From positions 2,079,959-2,143,958 of the forward strand of contig NZ_KE332512.1 of the NCBI RefSeq assembly GCF_000412995.1: a DNA stretch of 64,000 nucleotides, given 5' to 3'. Below are positions 1 to 9,041 of the stretch, in pieces (within the stretch, counting starts at the first letter, position 1; every line of letters starts with the position of its first letter). The notes below the pieces were generated by a model. That model worked only from the letters and a program-made list of their open reading frames with translations, was not told the DNA's origin and did no database searches. Origin of the DNA: Treponema vincentii F0403 (lineage in GTDB: Bacteria; Spirochaetota; Spirochaetia; Treponematales; Treponemataceae). The translations under genes and the position numbers were made by a program.

Positions 1-2
1 CG

Positions 3-1259
3 CTGCCGCTTACCGAGCAGTTTTTTTGGATGGTGCGGGAAGAGGACAAGACCGAAGCCCTCGTCCGCCTTATCGACACGGCGGAAAACTTTTATGGGCT
101 GGTATTTTGCCAGACTAAGGTTGACGCCGATGCCGTTGCGAAAGAACTTGATGAACGACATTACGAAGCCGCCGCCTTGCACGGAGATATTCCGCAGGGG
201 CAACGCGAAAAAATCTTGAGCCGTTTTCGGGCGGGGAAAACCCGCATTTTAGTTGCAACCGATGTTGCCGCCCGCGGTATCGACATCGAAGGGATTACGC
301 ACGTCGTTAACTACTCTATCCCGTACGACGGCCCCACGTATACTCACCGTATCGGCAGAACCGGACGGGCGGGCGCAAAGGGTACGGCGGTAAGCTTTAT
401 CCGCCCGAATGAGCGGCGCAGGATCGACTATCTGCGCCGCCATGCGCGGGGAGAGCTGCTGGAGGGAAAGATTCCTTCCATAGAAAAAGTTCTTGCGCAA
501 AAACAGGACAGGCTCTTTTCCGATTTGCGGCGGCAGATTGGCGCCATCCGTACCGAGCATACCATCAACAAACCCTTTATCGAACTTGCCCGGGAACTGT
601 TAGCCGGAAATAAGGCAAGTCTCGCTGCCACTGAAGAAACCGCCGCTGATGGTACCGATACCGCTGTTGCAAATACTGCAAACGTTGACGAAGCCGTTGC
701 TTTCGGCGCTGAGGCCGCGGTATCCGGCGTCAAGCATATTGACAGCGCCGAGCTGCTTGCCGCCGTCCTGCAGCTGCACTACGGTTCGGTACTGTCGGCA
801 TCCCACTATCGGAATATCAAAATTCCCCGCAGCGAAGAGAAGCGGGGAAAATCTTCCGGGGAGAATACCATACGGCTCTATGTCGGACTGGGCAGAAAAG
901 ACGGAACAAGCAAGCGGAGTCTTGCGCAGTTTTTCAGCACGCTACTTTCCATCCCCGAACACGCAGTTGACCGTATCGAATTATTCGACCGTTTTTCGCT
1001 TGCGGACTTACCCGCCGATGCGGCTCATGAGGCGCTCAGACTTTCAAAGAAAAGAGCGAATATGCCGCATATCCACATCGATACAAAATCCGATAATGTA
1101 ACCGACAAAAACGCCCAGCCTGCAGGCTCTGCAAAAAAAAGCCCTTCACGCAAACTGCGCGAAGGGAACCGGCGCGAAGCTTTTTTCCGCGAAAAGGACA
1201 CAAGAAAAAAGCATCCTCTCAGCGCAGGCTCCGCAGCGGCCTACAAGAAGCGGAAATAG
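3..1259 (+). CDS. DEAD-box RNA helicase, C-terminal part (5' truncated by window edge)
   Basis: The frame is open to the left edge, so only the C-terminal part (about 418 residues) of an ATP-dependent RNA helicase is present. Helicase motif IV (VFCQTK), motif V (VATDVAARGID) and motif VI (HRIGRTGRAG) are intact. After a variable linker, roughly residues 270-350 match the DbpA-type RNA-binding domain (RLYVGLGRKDG, then IELFDRFSLADLP), which in DbpA/CsdA-like enzymes targets structured RNA. A basic tail ends the protein. By family it would unwind rRNA or mRNA, for instance in ribosome assembly or cold adaptation. It converges with mfd across a palindrome-rich gap. The family call is firm; DeaD versus DbpA is not decided. 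Confidence 0.93.
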   Translation: MPLTEQFFWMVREEDKTEALVRLIDTAENFYGLVFCQTKVDADAVAKELDERHYEAAALHGDIPQGQREKILSRFRAGKTRILVATDVAARGIDIEGITHVVNYSIPYDGPTYTHRIGRTGRAGAKGTAVSFIRPNERRRIDYLRRHARGELLEGKIPSIEKVLAQKQDRLFSDLRRQIGAIRTEHTINKPFIELARELLAGNKASLAATEETAADGTDTAVANTANVDEAVAFGAEAAVSGVKHIDSAELLAAVLQLHYGSVLSASHYRNIKIPRSEEKRGKSSGENTIRLYVGLGRKDGTSKRSLAQFFSTLLSIPEHAVDRIELFDRFSLADLPADAAHEALRLSKKRANMPHIHIDTKSDNVTDKNAQPAGSAKKSPSRKLREGNRREAFFREKDTRKKHPLSAGSAAAYKKRK

Positions 1260-1270
1260 CCTGTTAAGCA

Positions 1271-1424
1271 GTGTAACATCCATGTACACTTTTTTCCGAC
1301 ATACATCCGTGTATGTCGGAAAAAAACGAGTTTTGTGCACAAAACTCGCTGCTGCGTAGAACCACCGCCATCCGTGGCGGTACTGATACACGGTAAGAAA
1401 TGTACTTCCTTGTACATTTCTTAC
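1271..1424. repeat. Composite palindromic repeat element, copy 1 (intergenic)
   Basis: The 319-base gap between the convergent helicase and mfd genes holds no gene but a run of five inverted repeats: a weak one at 1271-1289, a 15-bp stem at 1290-1326 around ATCCG, a palindrome at 1328-1347, CCGCC/GGCGG at 1364-1380 around ATCCGT, and a 14-bp-arm hairpin at 1393-1424 around TTCC. The stretch 1326-1386 is clearly homologous to the complement of 40131-40195, which lies inside a coding gene. Hairpin arms differ between copies while pairing is kept, so the structure rather than the sequence is conserved. It could also act as a bidirectional terminator for the two convergent genes. The rest of the gap (1425-1578) shows nothing recognisable. 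Confidence 0.8.
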
Positions 1425-1578
1425 CTGCGAGAGTATATGTTTTTATTGACCGCGGAATGTGGTACTCTTATCCGACGGGATAAGGGGGCAGGCAGCAGGT
1501 TAACCGTACCGAATATATTTTACGCGGTTAGTCTGAGTTAGGTTTTATCGCTATAATAGCAACCGCATAATTTTCACC

Positions 1579-4500
1579 TCAAATCAACTGATTGAGTTTT
1601 TCGCTGATGAATTCGCTTTTTTCTTTTAAACCGATATTGCCGGTTTCGAGCATGATGACGTTCGGCTGTTTTGCATCGAGTTTAACCCGACCCGCCGATT
1701 CCTTTATCATGCGGAGCAGTTTATCGATAGAGATTTTTGAGACCTTCGCAAAGGTGATGCGCACCGTTCCGTTCCGTTCTTTAAGCGAAGCGATTGCAAG
1801 TTTTGCACAGATAATTTTTATCTCGGCAAGGGAAAGCAGGCTTTCCGCTTCTTCCGGAGCGGGTCCGAACCGATCGGACAGTTCCGCATAGAGCCTGTCC
1901 AACTCCTCCGCAGTACGGACGGCGGCAATCTTTTTATAAATTTCCATTTTTGTTTCCGGCACGCGGATATAACTGTCGGGGATAAAGCCCGTGTACTCAA
2001 GCTCTATGACCGGTTCCGTTTCCGGCTCATAACCGGCGTTTTGCAGCCGCTCAACCGCTTCTTCCAAAAGCCTGAGGTACAGGTCAAAGCCGACGGAATA
2101 AATATCGCCGGACTGCTCCTTTCCCAACAGGTTTCCTGCGCCGCGGATTTCCATATCCTTCATCGCAATTTTAAAGCCGGAACCGAGCTCCGTAAAATCG
2201 GAGATAACCTGCAGCCGCTTCATTGCCACCTCCGACAACGCCTTGTTTTCGGGATACAGCAGGTACGCATACGCTTTTCTATCGGAACGCCCGACGCGGC
2301 CGCGCAATTGGTACAGCTGAGAAACGCCGTACATGTCGGCACGGTCGATGATGATAGTATTCGCATTGGGGATGTCGATACCGTTTTCGATAATAGTGGT
2401 AGCGATAAGAACGTGAAAACCGCCCATATTGAAGCGGCGGAAAATATCTTCCAGCTCGGTTGCGCTCATCTGTCCGTGCGCAATATCGATAAGCACTTCG
2501 GGGATGAGCTGCTGAATTTTATACCGCGTTTCTTCGAGGCTTTCTACACGGTTATGCAGATAGAACACCTGCCCGCCGCGGTCAACTTCAAAACGGATAG
2601 CCTGCGCAATCCTTTCGGAATCAAACGGAGAAATAACCGTTTCCACCGGCCGGCGGTTCTGCGGCGGCGTAGTCAAAAGGCTCATATCGCGGATTTTTAA
2701 CAGGCTGATATGCAGGGTGCGCGGAATGGGGGTTGCGCTCAAGGAGAGACAGTCGATATTCGTCTTCATCTGCTTGAGCCGCTCCTTGTCCTTGACCCCG
2801 AACCGCTGCTCTTCATCGACAATCATCAGTCCCAAATCTTTAAACTGCACATCTTTTTGGATAACGCGGTGCGTTCCGATAACGATATCGAGTTCGCCGT
2901 TTTTCAGCTGGTTCAATACTTTTTTTTGCTCGGCCTTTGAGACAAAGCGGGACAGCCGTGCAAGCTTTACCGGAAATTTTTGAAAGCGTTCTTGGAATGT
3001 TTCAAAATGCTGCTCCGCAAGGATGGTGGTCGGGGCTAAAAAGGCAGCCTGCTTCCCGCTCATCACCGCCTTAAATGCCGCCCGCATCGCGATCTCCGTC
3101 TTACCGTATCCGACATCGCCGCAGATAAGCCGATCCATCGGCACCGGTTTTTCCATATCGGTTTTAACATCGGCAATGCAGGTCAGCTGATCCTCCGTTT
3201 CTTCGTAGGGGAAAGCGGCCTCAAAGGCGGTCTGCCATTCGTTGTCTTTTGCAAAAGCAAAACCGGCGGCGGCTTTGCGGCGGGAATACAGGTCGATAAG
3301 TTTGTCGGCGATGTCTTCAACCGACTTTTTAACCTTGTTTTTCCGGTTTTCCCACGCTTTGGAGCCGATAATATCCAGCCGCGGCGCTTCGCCTTCATTT
3401 CCGATATACCGCTGTACGAGGTTTGCCTGCTCGATCGGGATAAAGACCGTTTCGTCCTGCGCATAGAGCAGATTGATATAATCGCGTTCGTGCCCCAGCG
3501 CCTTAACCCGCTCGATTCCCTTAAACTGCCCGATACCGTAATTGACGTGCACCACATAGTCGCCGGGATTGAGCTCCACAAAGGTGTCGATAACCGAACT
3601 TTTTACCTGCTTAATCGACTTCGGGATGCGCCGCCGCCTGCCGAAAATTTCATTTTCCTGAATGACGAGTATTTTTAGCTCGGGGATTCCAAATCCGGAA
3701 GAAAGCGTCAGCGGCAGTACGGTTGCTTTAATATCTTTCAGCAATTCCCCGATACGGAGAGCCTGCGCATCGCTTTCCGCAAATACGAAAATGCGCCATC
3801 CTTCCTGCTGTAAATGGGTGAGTTCTTCTTTTAAATACACGATGTTGCCGAAAAAACTGCGGGGAGGGTCGCAGTTAAACACAATCGGTTCGCCGCCGTC
3901 ATCCGATTCTTTAAGCGTCCGCAGGAAAATACTCTGCGGATAGCTTCCGGTCAGCTCCGTAAAGGACAGCAATAGGCGCTGTGGCATGGGGTATTCGGTA
4001 ATTAAAAGATTATATTTAATATCGTCGTCGATTGCGCGGGTAACCTTATTATACAAGCCGTGATATTCCCGCTCCAAGGCCTCCACCGCATTGCGCTGCC
4101 GGTCGTAGTCCATGTAAAGGAGTATCGGTTCTGCAGCGCTACTACCGCCATGCAAATACTCAAGGTAGTCCAGAATGCTTGCAGGCTTTTCAAAACAGAG
4201 CGGATAAAAAAGTTCTTCGCCGTCGAATGCACGGTGTTCTTTTACGTGCGCGATGAGCTTTTCCATGCCGTCTGCGGTAAATTCGGGCATATTTCGCATA
4301 TTCCGTTCGAGCGAGGCAATCCGCTCATCATCCCAGATCACCTCTTTCATCGGATAGAGCGTCAGGCTGCCGAACTCTTCGACCGAGGCCTGCGTGTGCA
4401 TATCGAAGGATTTAATCTTTTCTATGGTGTTAAAGTCGAACTGAATACGGTAGGCGGTGTGCTGCGAACCCTTATTGGCGGCAGCGCAGACATCGAGCAC

Positions 4501-5088
4501 CTCTCCGCGGAGTGCAAATTCGCCCCGGACGCTTACCCGCGGCACCCGCGTATAGCCCCACTGCACCAGCAGCGAGGCTATCTTCTCCGTATCGATTTCT
4601 TTTCCTTTGTAGAGGGTACAGGTGAGTGTTTTAAGGTAATCAGGAGGCGGCACCGGCGTTAAGAATGCCCGCTGGGTCATAACCGTTACCGTGTTTGCCG
4701 CTGTTTCGGAAGCCGCCGAACCGGAGGCCGTTGAATCGGTTATCGGTGCGCCGGCACAGAGTTCCGCCAACATTTGAGCGCGTTCCGCAAACACCGGCGC
4801 GGAGTTTTGTACCGGCCGGTACGCCATATTGCCCCACCACGGCAAAACCTGCGCTTGCAGCCCCGCAATATCGAGGTCGGCATGCAGCTCTTCTATTTCT
4901 TTTTCGGTTGGGACAACGATACAGAGATTTGAGCCGAAGCGGCGGACATATTCGGCAAGAAAAAAAGCGAATATACCTCCGGAAAGTCCGTAAATATGAT
5001 AGGGAAAACGCCCTTCCTTCAAAGAGGAAAAAGCGTTTTCCATGGTTTTCCATGAGCAGATACTGTCTTGTAATGTCTGTTCTTTCAT
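1579..5088 (-). CDS. mfd: Transcription-repair coupling factor Mfd
   Basis: This 1169-residue protein removes RNA polymerase stalled at DNA lesions and recruits UvrA for nucleotide excision repair. In order it shows an N-terminal UvrB-like homology region, a CarD/TRCF RNA-polymerase-interaction domain (ELNPGDYVVHVNYGIGQFKG), an SF2 translocase with Walker A (GDVGYGKT), DEEQ box (VDEEQRFGV), motif III (SATPIP) and motif VI (QLRGRVGR), and the C-terminal TRCF domain (GFIPDSYIRV). The length is normal for Mfd. A GTG directly precedes the chosen ATG. It follows the CRP-like gene by 9 bases, so both may be one transcript. An Ala/Ser/Thr-rich insertion (around GSAASETAAN) in the N-terminal part is probably a lineage-specific loop. 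Confidence 0.98.
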   Translation of the reverse strand: MKEQTLQDSICSWKTMENAFSSLKEGRFPYHIYGLSGGIFAFFLAEYVRRFGSNLCIVVPTEKEIEELHADLDIAGLQAQVLPWWGNMAYRPVQNSAPVFAERAQMLAELCAGAPITDSTASGSAASETAANTVTVMTQRAFLTPVPPPDYLKTLTCTLYKGKEIDTEKIASLLVQWGYTRVPRVSVRGEFALRGEVLDVCAAANKGSQHTAYRIQFDFNTIEKIKSFDMHTQASVEEFGSLTLYPMKEVIWDDERIASLERNMRNMPEFTADGMEKLIAHVKEHRAFDGEELFYPLCFEKPASILDYLEYLHGGSSAAEPILLYMDYDRQRNAVEALEREYHGLYNKVTRAIDDDIKYNLLITEYPMPQRLLLSFTELTGSYPQSIFLRTLKESDDGGEPIVFNCDPPRSFFGNIVYLKEELTHLQQEGWRIFVFAESDAQALRIGELLKDIKATVLPLTLSSGFGIPELKILVIQENEIFGRRRRIPKSIKQVKSSVIDTFVELNPGDYVVHVNYGIGQFKGIERVKALGHERDYINLLYAQDETVFIPIEQANLVQRYIGNEGEAPRLDIIGSKAWENRKNKVKKSVEDIADKLIDLYSRRKAAAGFAFAKDNEWQTAFEAAFPYEETEDQLTCIADVKTDMEKPVPMDRLICGDVGYGKTEIAMRAAFKAVMSGKQAAFLAPTTILAEQHFETFQERFQKFPVKLARLSRFVSKAEQKKVLNQLKNGELDIVIGTHRVIQKDVQFKDLGLMIVDEEQRFGVKDKERLKQMKTNIDCLSLSATPIPRTLHISLLKIRDMSLLTTPPQNRRPVETVISPFDSERIAQAIRFEVDRGGQVFYLHNRVESLEETRYKIQQLIPEVLIDIAHGQMSATELEDIFRRFNMGGFHVLIATTIIENGIDIPNANTIIIDRADMYGVSQLYQLRGRVGRSDRKAYAYLLYPENKALSEVAMKRLQVISDFTELGSGFKIAMKDMEIRGAGNLLGKEQSGDIYSVGFDLYLRLLEEAVERLQNAGYEPETEPVIELEYTGFIPDSYIRVPETKMEIYKKIAAVRTAEELDRLYAELSDRFGPAPEEAESLLSLAEIKIICAKLAIASLKERNGTVRITFAKVSKISIDKLLRMIKESAGRVKLDAKQPNVIMLETGNIGLKEKSEFISEKLNQLI

Positions 5089-5097
5089 CACCGCTAA

Positions 5098-5751
5098 TTA
5101 GCCGAAAAAGTTGTCTTTTGTGCGTCGGGTCGTTACAAAACGGGCAAGGTCAACGATGTTTTTTACGATAATACGGTCGCCGTATACTTCCAACCGTCCC
5201 TGATCGGCAAACTTACGCAGTGCATCGCCGGTCGCCTCAGCAGAAAGACCTGCCCACCGGGCAACTTCTTCCGGCGTAATAATAAAGGTACGCATTTGAG
5301 TCGAACGGTCAAGGTCGGGTTGCGTTTCGTCAAGCATTAAGAATACGTCGCCGATACGGGCGATAGTATCTTGTATCGTCAAAATCATAAATCGCCGCTT
5401 TTGAACGTAAATACGCTTTACAAAGGTCTTTAACAGGCGCATTGCGATGGCCGGATTTCCGGTTAAGAGGATTTCAAAGTTTTCTTTATTAAACTCAAGC
5501 GCGACGACATCGTCATAGGCAATTGCGGAAGCGGAACGGGGAGAATTATCCAAAACGGCCATTTCGCCGAAGATTTCTCCTTGCTGTAAAATATCAAGAT
5601 TTTTTTCCGCTCCGTTGATAATCTTAATTAACTGAACACGCCCTGATTGAATAAGATAAAAGGAAGCACCGGGTTCAAATTCGGAAAAAATAACCGAACC
5701 TTTGGGAAATTTTTTAGCAAAACGGGCAAACGAGGCAAATAGATCAGGCAT
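5098..5751 (-). CDS. CRP/FNR-family transcriptional regulator
   Basis: A 217-residue cytoplasmic regulator with an N-terminal cyclic-nucleotide-binding beta-roll (about residues 15-115; GEIFGEMAVLDNSPRSASA resembles the phosphate-binding cassette), a long dimer helix, and a C-terminal winged helix-turn-helix (about 150-210; TPEEVARWAGLSAEATGDAL). Proteins of this kind bind DNA in response to cAMP, other ligands or redox state; the ligand is not evident here. No FNR-type N-terminal cysteines are present, so a 4Fe-4S sensor is unlikely. Its start overlaps the end of the upstream cNMP/TPR gene by 8 bases, implying translational coupling and a shared signalling role. Confidence 0.9.
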   Translation of the reverse strand: MPDLFASFARFAKKFPKGSVIFSEFEPGASFYLIQSGRVQLIKIINGAEKNLDILQQGEIFGEMAVLDNSPRSASAIAYDDVVALEFNKENFEILLTGNPAIAMRLLKTFVKRIYVQKRRFMILTIQDTIARIGDVFLMLDETQPDLDRSTQMRTFIITPEEVARWAGLSAEATGDALRKFADQGRLEVYGDRIIVKNIVDLARFVTTRRTKDNFFG

Positions 5752-6772
5752 GGATAGCTCCTTCGCATGCAGTCTGCAGCTCTTTAATCTTAGGCACCAG
5801 CAGCGGACCTGCCATTGTTAAAGCCTTGTCATAGAACGGCAGCGCCTTATCGGGTCGATCCATACCTTGATAGCATAGGCCGAGAAGCATCAGAATCTCT
5901 GCAAGTTTTAAAGATTTCGGGAATTGAGTGATAAAGCCCGTACCAAGTTGAATACACCGCACATATTCCGCCTGTTTATATAAGCAACGGGCAGCTCCTA
6001 AATAAGCTGCTTCCAGCTTCGTACCCTGCTTCATTTCGATAATGGTATGATATTGCTTGTATGCATCAGCCCACTTCTCTTGTTTTACAAGGTCTTCCGC
6101 CAGCTGAAAAGTTAAATCTACTGAGGCATCGTTGAGCTGAGCCTGTTGAACGGGACCGCTCGCAGGAATGGAAGCTGATCCTGTAGGCTGACCGGAAGAA
6201 GAACTATCCATGCTGCCCGGCTGCCGTGCTTCTCCGAAGCTGCGGCCGGCCATCTGTGTCGAGTTTGCAATAATCGGACCGATAGCCCCCAAGTGCTTAC
6301 CCGCCGGATAGAGCGCCCGATAACGTGCTGCTACTTGAGCAGCAGCTTGATAATGCTGTGATTTATAAAAAGCCGTTGCAACCGTAAACAAGCCGTCTTC
6401 GTTGTTTGTTTGCTGCTTACTATCCATTAAAGATTCAAGTTGCCGGTGAATATTCCGCAACTGCCGGGAAAATACTTTCAACATTTGAAGATGCGTATTT
6501 GTTTGAGCAAAACTTTCAAATTCGGCAACCGAGAATGTATATACAAGCGAGTCCGTTAAGACCATCGCGCTTTCTTCCCGAGGATAATTTCCAAGTGCTG
6601 ACTTTACTCCAAAAAACTCACCGGTTTTAATATATTCCGTTACCTGCGCGCCGGTTTCAATATCAAGCGAATTAAGCGCAATATGTCCGCTATGCAGCAA
6701 AAAAACTCGAGCATCAAAATCGCCTGAAAAATAAATAACTGAATTTGCGCTGTATTGAACAGCCTTTGGCAT
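5744..6772 (-). CDS. Cyclic-nucleotide-binding domain protein with TPR repeats
   Basis: The start is the ATG at 6772, with GGAGG five bases upstream; an upstream in-frame start at 6802 lacks support. The 342-residue product has an N-terminal cNMP-binding fold (about residues 5-110; TGEFFGVKSALGNYPREESA aligns with the domain in its neighbour), a low-complexity Ser/Gly/Gln linker (about 190-215), and TPR-like helices towards the C terminus (LAEDLVKQEKWADAYKQY; GLCYQGMDRPDKALPFYDKA). It has no DNA-binding domain, so it more likely acts through protein contacts. The 8-base overlap with the CRP-like gene suggests the two work together. Specific function unknown. Confidence 0.85.
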   Translation of the reverse strand: MPKAVQYSANSVIYFSGDFDARVFLLHSGHIALNSLDIETGAQVTEYIKTGEFFGVKSALGNYPREESAMVLTDSLVYTFSVAEFESFAQTNTHLQMLKVFSRQLRNIHRQLESLMDSKQQTNNEDGLFTVATAFYKSQHYQAAAQVAARYRALYPAGKHLGAIGPIIANSTQMAGRSFGEARQPGSMDSSSSGQPTGSASIPASGPVQQAQLNDASVDLTFQLAEDLVKQEKWADAYKQYHTIIEMKQGTKLEAAYLGAARCLYKQAEYVRCIQLGTGFITQFPKSLKLAEILMLLGLCYQGMDRPDKALPFYDKALTMAGPLLVPKIKELQTACEGAIHA

Positions 6773-6825
6773 TTTGTCCTCCGTACCACACGCAGTTCTC
6801 AACTGTAATCATACATCGAAAAATC

Positions 6826-6851
6826 GCTAAAAACTCGGTTGGATTTTTAGC
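6826..6851. repeat. CTAAAAA...TTTTTAG intergenic hairpin, copy 1
   Basis: GCTAAAAA, ten bases, then TTTTTAGC. It differs by one base over 25 from the copy at 37393-37417. It lies in the gap between the cNMP/TPR gene and the divergent PHP gene, so it is not a simple end-of-gene terminator for either. Confidence 0.7.
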
Positions 6852-6951
6852 AGTTTCCATTTATTTATTCAAATAATTAACGGTAAGAACTATCTTATAT
6901 GATTATATCATACCTTGCGGAAAAAACCTAGTGCATTATACATCTTTTTGC

Positions 6952-6957
6952 TATAAT
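6952..6957 (+). promoter_or_regulatory. Extended -10 box (TGCTATAAT) seven bases before the PHP gene start
   Basis: TATAAT at 6952-6957 preceded by TGC forms an extended -10. Only seven bases separate it from the ATG at 6965, so transcription would begin at or next to the start codon. No Shine-Dalgarno sequence is present. A leaderless mRNA is inferred. Confidence 0.55.
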
Positions 6958-6964
6958 GATTGTT

Positions 6965-7825
6965 ATGATAGATTTACATACTCATTCCACCGCTTCCGAC
7001 GGCACTTTTTCTCCGGCGGAACTGGCAGCAGAAGCACATAAAGCAGGACTTTCGTTGTTTGCCCTTACCGACCATGACACCGTAGCGGGTGTTGCCGAAG
7101 CGCAGCAGGCCGGTAAAACCCTCGGTATACGTGTGTTGCCGGGAATAGAAATCAGCGTTGAATGGCAGCCGGGAGAACTTCATTTACTCGGTCTTGGAAT
7201 CGATAGTAAAAATACAACGCTAGCCAGCCTTATGCAGTATGCACAGGAAAAACGGGTGGAGCGGAACCGTAGGATAATTGAAAAATTTTATGAAGCAGGT
7301 ATTGTAATCGACGAAGAAAAGCTCGCCCAACTCGCCGGAGGAGCGGTAATCGGACGGCCTCATTTTGCAAAGTATCTTGTACAAGAGAAAAAAGCAAAAT
7401 CCATTCAAGATGCCTTCCTGAAATACCTTGCAAAAGGACGTCCGTTTTATATTGAAAAAGAATGTTTACCGCTTACGGAATCAATTGACGCTATCAAAGA
7501 CGCACACGGCGTTCCCGTGTTGGCTCACCCGATGTCGCTCTATCTTTCATGGGGGAAGCTGCCTGAAACCATCGCACAATTTAAGGAAGAAGGTTTAGTA
7601 GGGCTTGAAGCATGGCATTCGGGGGCGCGGTACGGTGAATGTATCCGGCTACAAGAACTTGCCGAAAGTCTCGGGCTGATTGTTACTGCCGGCAGCGACT
7701 TTCACGGAGCAAACCGCAAGGATGTGCATTTAGGCAGAACCGCCGCAAATCTCCCGATTGAAGACCGTTTTTTTACGGACAACCTTCTCCCTGCACTGGC
7801 CGCTGTAAATAGCGAATATCGCTAA
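6965..7825 (+). CDS. PHP-domain metal-dependent phosphoesterase (RNase AM/TrpH type)
   Basis: A 286-residue PHP-superfamily hydrolase. The metal-binding motifs are clear: DLHTHSTASDGTFSP at the N terminus, LTDHDTV near residue 35, a GIEIS motif, a VLAHP motif near 175, and GSDFHG near residue 245. Family members with this layout (TrpH, YciV/RNase AM) hydrolyse 3',5'-bisphosphonucleotides or trim RNA 5' ends exonucleolytically. Start chosen at 6965; an ATG nine bases upstream overlaps the -10 box and is unlikely. The gene stands alone between the divergent cNMP/TPR gene and a convergent membrane-protein gene. Exact substrate cannot be read from sequence. Confidence 0.88.
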   Translation: MIDLHTHSTASDGTFSPAELAAEAHKAGLSLFALTDHDTVAGVAEAQQAGKTLGIRVLPGIEISVEWQPGELHLLGLGIDSKNTTLASLMQYAQEKRVERNRRIIEKFYEAGIVIDEEKLAQLAGGAVIGRPHFAKYLVQEKKAKSIQDAFLKYLAKGRPFYIEKECLPLTESIDAIKDAHGVPVLAHPMSLYLSWGKLPETIAQFKEEGLVGLEAWHSGARYGECIRLQELAESLGLIVTAGSDFHGANRKDVHLGRTAANLPIEDRFFTDNLLPALAAVNSEYR

Positions 7826-7890
7826 GGTCATCCGCTGCGGTACTGAACCGTCAAGTTTGTGTACCGCAAAGCCCGCGTATTGTATGCCGT

Positions 7891-8595
7891 TTATCTTCTT
7901 TTGCCGAATAAGCGGAGGAGGGCTAAGAAGATATTAACAAAGTCAAGATACAGCTCTAATGCGCCGATAATCGCAACCTTCTTAAAGCCTTCATTATTCT
8001 GCGCATACCGGGCAGCTTCCGTAATCTTTTGGGTGTCATAAGCGGTTAACCCCGTAAATACACCAACCGTTACAAATGAAATCAGCCAGTCAAGCGAGGA
8101 AGAACGCATAAAAATATTAACAAGCGAGGCAATAATCAGTCCGATAACTGCCATCATCAAATACTTTCCTGCAGACTGCAGATTATTCTTTGTCGTTGCC
8201 CCGTAAATACTCATTGCCCCAAACATCAGCGCCGTAATTACAAAAATGCGGGCAATCGAAGTCCCCGTATATACAAACAGAACCGATGAAAGGGTTAAGC
8301 CGTTGACAATCGAATAAATAACGAAAGAAGCGGCGGCCGCTGCAAAGCTCATCTTTCTAATACCTGCCGATAGGATCACAACAAGCGCAAATTCTGCGAT
8401 GATTAATCCCATGAAAGTAAAACGGCTTCCGAAGATAAAAGTCGCGAGGGCGCTGCTGTTAAAAACCGCAAAGGCCGCAATTCCGCTGATTGCCAAAGCT
8501 GCAACCATCCATCCATATACCGCGGTGATAAACCGCTGGGTGATTTTTTCATTTGCTTGCTGCAATGAAATGTTGTCGAATGAAGTATTGTTCAT
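7891..8595 (-). CDS. BAX inhibitor-1 (BI-1/YccA) family membrane protein
   Basis: A 234-residue integral inner-membrane protein with about seven hydrophobic helices starting near residue 25. It ends in DFVNIFLALLRLFGKRR, and the C-terminal signature TAYDTQKI and LELYLDFVNIF are typical of the bacterial BI-1/YbhL/YccA family, which includes calcium-leak channels and FtsH modulators. The ATG at 8595 (MNNTSFDN) is preferred because the longer in-frame extension to 8634 has no family counterpart. It is followed convergently by the PHP gene and diverges from tmRNA. Family certain, physiological role not. Confidence 0.9.
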   Translation of the reverse strand: MNNTSFDNISLQQANEKITQRFITAVYGWMVAALAISGIAAFAVFNSSALATFIFGSRFTFMGLIIAEFALVVILSAGIRKMSFAAAAASFVIYSIVNGLTLSSVLFVYTGTSIARIFVITALMFGAMSIYGATTKNNLQSAGKYLMMAVIGLIIASLVNIFMRSSSLDWLISFVTVGVFTGLTAYDTQKITEAARYAQNNEGFKKVAIIGALELYLDFVNIFLALLRLFGKRR

Positions 8596-8685
8596 ACCCG
8601 TAATATACAAACGAATGCCGGATGTGTCAATCAAGAGGGTTGACAGGAGAGGCGTAAATCCGTATATTCGATTAAATCAAGTTTT

Positions 8686-9031
8686 GGGGATGTTCCGGTT
8701 TCGACTAGGAAGCAGAGGCTTGAGTTGCAGGTGGAGAGCCGTACTCCTAAAAAGCGGCAAACTTTATAACTGCCAACAACGACAGTTCCGACTACGCATT
8801 AGCTGCGTAACCGCGGAACCTACCAAGTGTTGCTTCCGAGCGAGGTAGAGTTCCGACGCTACTCGGAGCTTGCTTTTTACCGGATGCGGACGGTAGAAAG
8901 GACACTTTCCGCAGTACGGATTCGACGCTTTCGGCGCTGACACCGGATCCCGACAACCACCTCGCGCCGATAAACCTGTAGATGCTCCTGTGTCTCTTTT
9001 TAGGACGGGGGTTCAATTCCCCCCATCTCCA
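8686..9031 (+). ncRNA. ssrA: Transfer-messenger RNA (tmRNA)
   Basis: Rescues ribosomes stalled on broken mRNA and tags the nascent peptide for proteolysis. The 5' end GGGGATG pairs with CATCTCC at the 3' end to form the tRNA-like acceptor; TTCCGGTTTCGAC and the T-arm GGGGGTTCAATTCCCCC are diagnostic. The tag frame at 8772-8810 encodes ANNDSSDYALAA followed by TAA, ending in the usual Ala-Leu-Ala-Ala degron and closely resembling spirochaete tags. Pseudoknot-like pairings lie between the tag and the T arm. The terminal CCA is not encoded (the discriminator A is followed by ACA), so it must be added after transcription. Confidence 0.97.
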
Positions 9032-9041
9032 ACATTTCTTT

